Positions 13,311 through 16,628 of a stretch of DNA of 16,628 bases are shown piece after piece. Location of the stretch: NCBI GenBank assembly GCA_018715065.1, contig DVMJ01000005.1, forward strand, positions 1 through 16,628, written 5' to 3'. Made by a program: the position numbers and the translations under genes. A model generated the notes under the pieces. It was given only the letters and a program-made list of their open reading frames with translations. It searched no databases and had not been told where the DNA came from. Origin of the DNA: Fimiplasma intestinipullorum (lineage in GTDB: Bacteria; Bacillota_I; Bacilli_A; Erysipelotrichales; Coprobacillaceae). Within the stretch, counting starts at the first letter, position 1. Every line of letters starts with the position of its first letter.

Positions 13311-14225
13311 TTATGCTTCATTCAAATGATGAGAAATGCTTTGCGCAGCAATCGCACCGTCATTTGTTGCTGTGACGACCTGACGCAGGAATTTAGCGCG
13401 AACATCACCAGCTGCATAAATACCGGGCACTTTTGTTTGCATGTTTTCATCGGTGACGATATAGCCCTGTTCATTGCATATACCTAAGTCCTTCGCAAAA
13501 TCTGTGACAGGATCTAAGCCAATGAATGGGAAAATAGCATTGACAAACAGATCTTCCTGTTCATGGGTTTCACTGTTTTCAATCCGGATCCCTTTCACTT
13601 TATTATCTTCAACTAAGACTTCCACCGGTTTTCTTAAGAAATGAACCTCGATCTTAGGATTATCGGTAGCTTTATCTGCAACGATCTTATCTGCTCTAAA
13701 AACATTGCGACGGACAATCACATGAACCTTGGATGCAAAGCGAGTTAGATAGTCCGCTTCCTGTAAAGCAGAGTTTCCTCCACCAATCACCGCCACAGGT
13801 TCGTCTCTAAAGAATGGCCCATCACAAACCGCACAGTAAGATACACCACGTCCTGTCATCTCTGTTTCATTTGGGATTCCCATCTTACGCTCTTTGGTAC
13901 CTGTCGCAATAATGATCGTCCTGCCTTCATAGACCGTTCCATCATCGCAGGTAACCTTTTTAGGTTCTCCATCTTCAATTTTCGTTACATTTCCATATTT
14001 CTGTTCAGCGCCAAAATGCATCGCATGTTCATACATACGATAAGCTAATTCTGGTCCAGCCACTTTCTGATCGCCTGGCCAGTTTTCAAGTTCGGCTGTT
14101 AAATTCATTTTTCCACCTGGTGCTCCGGCATCTAGGATCAAAACAGTCAAGCCTGCTCTTCTGGCATAAACAGCAGCGCTTAAACCGGCCGGCCCTGCAC
14201 CTAAAATGATCACATCATATCGCAT
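13311..14225 (-). CDS. trxB: Thioredoxin-disulfide reductase
   Basis: FAD- and NADPH-dependent cytoplasmic reductase that keeps thioredoxin reduced. The 304-residue length is normal for the low-molecular-weight type. Motifs appear in order: FAD loop GAGPAG (residues 9-14), the ATGTKERK stretch, redox centre C131-A-V-C134-D-G, NADPH loop GGGNSALQEADYL (from about 148), and the second FAD contact IYAAGDVR near the end. The ATG at 14225 follows GGGAGG with a 7-base gap. It has its own -10 (14254-14259) and a terminator at 13268-13298, so it is a single-gene unit. In many Bacillota trxB lies just upstream of rapZ; here a PTS gene and an acetyltransferase gene stand between them. Confidence 0.96.
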   Translation of the reverse strand: MRYDVIILGAGPAGLSAAVYARRAGLTVLILDAGAPGGKMNLTAELENWPGDQKVAGPELAYRMYEHAMHFGAEQKYGNVTKIEDGEPKKVTCDDGTVYEGRTIIIATGTKERKMGIPNETEMTGRGVSYCAVCDGPFFRDEPVAVIGGGNSALQEADYLTRFASKVHVIVRRNVFRADKIVADKATDNPKIEVHFLRKPVEVLVEDNKVKGIRIENSETHEQEDLFVNAIFPFIGLDPVTDFAKDLGICNEQGYIVTDENMQTKVPGIYAAGDVRAKFLRQVVTATNDGAIAAQSISHHLNEA

Positions 14226-14253
14226 AGCTCTACCTCCCATTTAATTTGAAATT

Positions 14254-14259
14254 ATTATA
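14254..14259 (-). promoter_or_regulatory. Extended -10 promoter element of trxB
   Basis: TGCTATAAT on the minus strand gives an extended -10 (TGn before TATAAT), 29 bases before the trxB ATG. No clear -35 is present, as is usual for extended -10 promoters. Confidence 0.6.
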
Positions 14260-14291
14260 GCATAATCTTTAGGATTTATACATTCATTTGC

Positions 14292-15200
14292 TTAAAAGAG
14301 ACTGAGCTGGCGATTTTTCGGAATATATTCACGGACGATATCCGTTTCTTCGAGATGACCGATCAGCATCGTACTCTCGGGATCATGACTGGCATAATTG
14401 CTTCTGATTTTCTTCTCATCGAAATTAGCATAACAATACCGACAAAAATGCAGACAACTATTGTAGGCTCCGATATCCCGCCAGTCCGCACAGGCACAGG
14501 GACGTTTTTGCTGATTGGGTTCATAGGCCAACGGATGTCCGGCTAGCTTAGCTAAATAGACCGGATCAACGCATAGACCAGGGTAAATCCCATATGGGCT
14601 CAAATCAACCGTCTCTGAACAGGTTTGAATCGGCATATGATACTTGGCACCGATCTGTCCCAGCGCTTTGCCGACGGAGTGCATCTCACTTTCACTCAGG
14701 GCATGAATATGATGTGCCAATGTGTTTTTATATTCATCGACAAAGGAAATAATGACCCGGCTGATATCAGGTGCCAGCTTATCTAAAATATATTCCAGGG
14801 CTTTTGCGTGCTCCTCAGTCGTATAACGCTCATTCAACAAGATAGGGTCAAAACGCAGCCAGATATGTTCAGGTCCAAACGCTCCGGCAAGATGCGAAAT
14901 GGCTGAAATGATCTGATTTTTATCGGGTACCCGTGGTTCAAGATCCTTACCATAGGGAGTCAATGTGATTTGAAACAGACAAGTATAGTCAGAGAGCGTA
15001 TCAAGATGTGAAAGAAGAGGAAGCGGGTTTTTGGTTGTGATCACCAGAATATCCACATCCTCTTTTTTTAAAGAATAGCGGGAAACAAATTGTGGATTGA
15101 ATGGATTACGTACATCCACAAAACCGGCCTTTAAGCGTTTGAAAAACCATTCGCTATAAAAACCAATGATATCTGTTCTGCCGCTCACATTCAAGATCAT
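14292..15200 (-). CDS. DUF1848 family protein with C-terminal CX3CX2C cluster
   Basis: A 302-residue protein recognised as DUF1848. The body contains alternating strands and helices (for example DILVITTKNPLPLL, CLFQITLTPYG and IWLRFDPILLNERYT), which recall the TIM-barrel core of radical-SAM proteins of the spore photoproduct lyase kind. The C-terminal part has C235-x-C237, then DIGAYNS and the cluster C249-x3-C253-x2-C256 (CLHFCRYC), the spacing used by radical-SAM proteins to hold a 4Fe-4S cluster, here at the end rather than the beginning. The family's reaction is not known to me. The ATG at 15200 directly follows the TAA of the flavoprotein gene (TAAATG), with no clear ribosome site, so translation is likely coupled and the two proteins may work together. 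A redox or radical enzyme role is inference. Confidence 0.88.
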   Translation of the reverse strand: MILNVSGRTDIIGFYSEWFFKRLKAGFVDVRNPFNPQFVSRYSLKKEDVDILVITTKNPLPLLSHLDTLSDYTCLFQITLTPYGKDLEPRVPDKNQIISAISHLAGAFGPEHIWLRFDPILLNERYTTEEHAKALEYILDKLAPDISRVIISFVDEYKNTLAHHIHALSESEMHSVGKALGQIGAKYHMPIQTCSETVDLSPYGIYPGLCVDPVYLAKLAGHPLAYEPNQQKRPCACADWRDIGAYNSCLHFCRYCYANFDEKKIRSNYASHDPESTMLIGHLEETDIVREYIPKNRQLSLF

Positions 15201-15821
15201 TTAGCGAATAAAATTCGTGTTGATTTTTGGCTCATGACTAAGTCGATCGATACCGGCCGCTTTTCCTGCTTCAATACATTTCAACAACCATGCCATATTG
15301 CGCGCTAAAGTTCGCATGGTCTGTAATCCCTCAAGATCCTGTTTCACTTCTTCTGGTGTATTCCCGTGGACATTATTCCAGTATTGGCTTGGAACAATGG
15401 GCATATTGCTGATGGTGAAATATTTATTGATCTGGTCAAACGTTGCCGTTGCACCACTCCGACGGCAGCTCACCACTGCACAGGCAGGTTTGAAGCTAAA
15501 CAGATCTCTTCTGGAATAGAGCGCACGATCCATCAACGAAGTCAGATTCCCGGCACTGCTGGCAAAATGAACCGGTGTACCAAAAACAAAGCCATCATAA
15601 TTCCCGGCAATCGCGGTCAGCTCGTTGACCTGATCATCCATGAAACAACGACCGAGCTTACGACAGGCTCCACATCCAATGCAGCCGCCGACTGGTTTTG
15701 GTCCTACTTGAAATACATCTGCCTCGATTCCCTGACGTTCCAGTTCACCTTTGATTTCCATTAAAGCTGTGTAGGTACAGCCTTTCAAATGCGGACTACC
15801 ATTAACTAATAAGACTTTCAT
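15201..15821 (-). CDS. Flavodoxin-fold NAD(P)H:FMN reductase, iron-sulfur flavoprotein-like
   Basis: A 206-residue flavodoxin-like oxidoreductase (FMN_red family). The N-terminus MKVLLVNGSPHLKGCTY is the FMN phosphate-binding loop (GSPxxxGxT). Next comes a compact cysteine set C47-x2-C50-x2-C53-x5-C59 (CIGCGACRKLGRC), as in Methanosarcina-type iron-sulfur flavoproteins, followed by DD. GTPVHFASSAGNLTSLMDR is the second FMN contact and helix typical of this family. The C-terminal part (SQYWNNVHGNTPEEVKQD) is also typical. The ATG at 15821 follows GGAG/GGAGG sequences; the frame open to 15878 has no start support. It has its own -10 (15843-15848) and directly abuts the DUF1848 gene. Likely role: two-electron/one-electron transfer with FMN, possibly supplying electrons to DUF1848. 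Physiological donor and acceptor are unknown. Confidence 0.9.
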   Translation of the reverse strand: MKVLLVNGSPHLKGCTYTALMEIKGELERQGIEADVFQVGPKPVGGCIGCGACRKLGRCFMDDQVNELTAIAGNYDGFVFGTPVHFASSAGNLTSLMDRALYSRRDLFSFKPACAVVSCRRSGATATFDQINKYFTISNMPIVPSQYWNNVHGNTPEEVKQDLEGLQTMRTLARNMAWLLKCIEAGKAAGIDRLSHEPKINTNFIR

Positions 15822-15842
15822 CTTGACTCCACCTCCAAATCT

Positions 15843-15848
15843 ATTATA
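15843..15848 (-). promoter_or_regulatory. -10 element of the flavoprotein/DUF1848 operon
   Basis: TATAAT on the minus strand 22 bases before the flavoprotein ATG. The -35 region is not convincing. A short TCCCACGGGA palindrome (15854-15863) lies just upstream of it. Confidence 0.5.
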
Positions 15849-15885
15849 CACCTTTCCCACGGGATTGAATAGTTTCAAAACTTCA

Positions 15886-15919
15886 CGATAAAAAGAGCGA
15901 ACTTTTTTAGCCGCTCCTT
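15886..15919 (-). terminator. Terminator of the small coiled-coil gene
   Basis: AAGGAGCG pairs with CGCTCTTT (8 pairs, one G-U) on the minus strand around a 12-base loop, followed by TTTTTATCG. It lies downstream of the 15950-16147 gene. Confidence 0.75.
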
Positions 15920-15949
15920 CATACGCATCCCATCGATGACCTTAGAGAC

Positions 15950-16147
15950 TTAACACCGCCTGCCAGACAGCTTTTTTTCCAATTCTGCAATCACATAATC
16001 TAGATCATCCAACTGCTTTTGAATGCTATGCCCATTTTCAAGCAGCCTACAGCGCTCTAGCCGCAATGTCTGCAGTGCTTTTTTTAAATACCGCGGATCA
16101 TCTGCAGATAAAGCCTCCATCTCTATCAACAAATCCTGTATTTGCAT
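15950..16147 (-). CDS. Small coiled-coil protein (hypothetical)
   Basis: A 65-residue protein, no family recognised. It is charged and helix-prone throughout, with leucines and isoleucines spaced as in a two-helix coiled coil (for example MQIQDLLIEMEALS, LKKALQTLRLERCRLLE and IQKQLDDLDYVIAELEKKL), separated near DDPRY. There is no membrane segment or DNA-binding motif; it has two cysteines. The ATG at 16147 follows GAGGTGAGG with a short gap; the frame open to 16219 has no ribosome site and would cross the promoter. The gene is alone between its promoter (16166-16171) and terminator (15886-15919). Possible roles include a structural or interaction protein; none is shown by sequence. Confidence 0.7.
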   Translation of the reverse strand: MQIQDLLIEMEALSADDPRYLKKALQTLRLERCRLLENGHSIQKQLDDLDYVIAELEKKLSGRRC

Positions 16148-16165
16148 TAACCTCACCTCAAAATG

Positions 16166-16199
16166 ATTATACCGCGGATTGTATTCAATAACGAATACA
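16166..16199 (-). promoter_or_regulatory. Promoter region of the coiled-coil gene with an inverted repeat
   Basis: TATAAT on the minus strand at 16166-16171, with an inverted repeat TGTATTC/GAATACA (16180-16186/16193-16199, 6-base spacer) where the -35 region would be. The -35 hexamer itself is poor, which together with the repeat fits a regulated promoter. Confidence 0.5.
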
Positions 16200-16261
16200 T
16201 CTATTTCATGCCATCCCATAACAGAAGGCTATATTTGATCGTTTTTCTTCTCAAAATCATG

Positions 16262-16267
16262 TATAAT
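16262..16267 (+). promoter_or_regulatory. -10 element before the small peptide gene
   Basis: TATAAT on the plus strand; TTGATC at 16235-16240 is a possible -35 but the spacer of 21 is long. A start near 16273 would put the long hairpin at the very 5' end of the transcript. Confidence 0.4.
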
Positions 16268-16276
16268 AAAATGTAA

Positions 16277-16333
16277 GACAAACTATTAAATGTCAATAAT
16301 TAATTTAAATAATTATTTTTAATAGTGTTTGTC
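16277..16333 (+). promoter_or_regulatory. Long leader hairpin before the small peptide gene
   Basis: GACAAA and CTATTAAA (16277-16290) pair with TTTAATAG and TTTGTC (16318-16333) with a 2-base bulge. Inside, AATAATTA pairs with TAATTATT. The whole is a nearly continuous stem ending 7 bases before the AGGAG of the peptide gene. It could stabilise or regulate the mRNA, or be an IS-end-like palindrome. Confidence 0.5.
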
Positions 16334-16354
16334 CTGATTGAGAGGAGCAATCCG

Positions 16355-16456
16355 ATGTTCTTTGATGTATTTAGTGGATTTTTGGGTGCACTAAAAACAA
16401 CTTTTCAAAATATATATTTTGAAAGCTCTTACATTTTAGATTTTCTGCTTTTTTAA
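16355..16456 (+). CDS. Small amphipathic/hydrophobic peptide (33 residues)
   Basis: A 33-codon frame from ATG 16355 to TAA 16454-16456. It has a strong ribosome site (GAGAGGAG, 7 bases before the ATG), a -10 element and a long leader hairpin, features unlikely to be all accidental. The peptide begins MFFDVFSGFLGALKTTFQN, an amphipathic helix with one lysine and one aspartate, continues YFESSYILDF and ends in LLF. It loosely recalls the N-terminal leader of AgrD signal peptides (FFDFITGIL in S. aureus) and also small toxic or surfactant peptides. It lacks the cysteine and the acidic proline-containing tail of typical AgrD, and no agrB-like gene is visible in the window. Its end overlaps the end of the convergent partial gene. 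Function unknown; a type I toxin-like, signal or bacteriocin-like peptide are the options. Confidence 0.5.
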   Translation: MFFDVFSGFLGALKTTFQNIYFESSYILDFLLF

Positions 16457-16628
16457 GCTATTGATTCGGTCGTTTCGTTTTTATAAACAAAGCGATGAAT
16501 TTCACCATTGACATCAGAATACTGATAAATCTGTTTTCTGGTATTCTTTGGAAAATCTAAAGATATTGAATTGAAGAACGTATTTCGGGTTTCTTCTGGT
16601 AATCGCATGATATTTTCATGCATGATTA
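16453..16628 (-). CDS. C-terminal part of an unrecognised gene running off the right edge
   Basis: An open minus-strand frame enters from the window edge and stops at TAA (16455-16453). It encodes at least 56 residues, including RLPEETRNTFFNS, SISLDFPKNTRKQIYQYSD and a last part VNGEIHRFVYKNE. Codon use looks normal for coding sequence, and the residue mix is that of a soluble, moderately charged protein. An ATG at 16623-16621 is in frame and could be the start of a small protein, but its ribosome site would lie outside the window. No family is recognised. The stop overlaps the stop of the plus-strand peptide gene. Confidence 0.5.
   Translation of the reverse strand, partial: IMHENIMRLPEETRNTFFNSISLDFPKNTRKQIYQYSDVNGEIHRFVYKNETTESIA

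Noticed and set aside
15366..15764. A 132-codon plus-strand frame opposite the flavoprotein gene.
   Set aside because: It is an antisense shadow of a gene with clear FMN and cysteine motifs and has no start signal.

Overview
The window reads as chromosome of a low-to-mid GC Bacillota (Firmicutes). It carries rapZ and whiA back to back, a textbook lysine riboswitch, purine-rich Shine-Dalgarno sites (AGGAGG/GGGAGG) before nearly every gene, a PTS sugar permease, a YfcC-type carrier and a DUF1848 protein. An anaerobic gut-type lineage such as Erysipelotrichia would fit, but that placement is inference. No rRNA, tRNA, CRISPR array, integrase or complete insertion sequence was seen.

Left part (1-2900): a two-gene acetyltransferase operon on the minus strand, with its own promoter and a hairpin-containing leader, diverges from a MarR-type regulator on the plus strand. 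The regulator has a perfect 8+8 palindrome just before its ribosome binding site and is followed by an MFS permease broken by four frame changes, all at or beside homopolymer runs. The first of these also removes the regulator's natural stop.

Middle (2900-7120): an M20 metallo-amidohydrolase and a YfcC/DcuC-type carrier form a minus-strand operon behind a lysine riboswitch with intrinsic terminator, so the pair very probably handles lysine or a lysine-containing or lysine-precursor compound. Across a roughly 700-base non-coding stretch, a membrane-anchored VanY-type carboxypeptidase runs on the plus strand.

Core block (7120-14260, all minus strand): trxB, a trehalose/sucrose-type PTS permease interrupted by an in-frame TAG, a GNAT acetyltransferase flanked by a 15-base inverted repeat, then rapZ-whiA-XRE regulator (translationally coupled), and a pair of membrane proteins (a 100-residue protein and a zinc-ribbon/DUF5050 protein). 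The usual rapZ-yvcK-whiA order lacks yvcK here.

Right part (14290-16628): an iron-sulfur-flavoprotein-like reductase directly abuts a DUF1848 protein that has a C-terminal CX3CX2C cluster. Beyond them lie a short coiled-coil protein, a plus-strand 33-codon amphipathic peptide gene behind a long leader hairpin, and the end of an unrecognised minus-strand gene at the window edge. The best candidates for under-described biology are the DUF1848/flavoprotein pair, the lysine-switched carrier/amidohydrolase pair and the small peptide gene.
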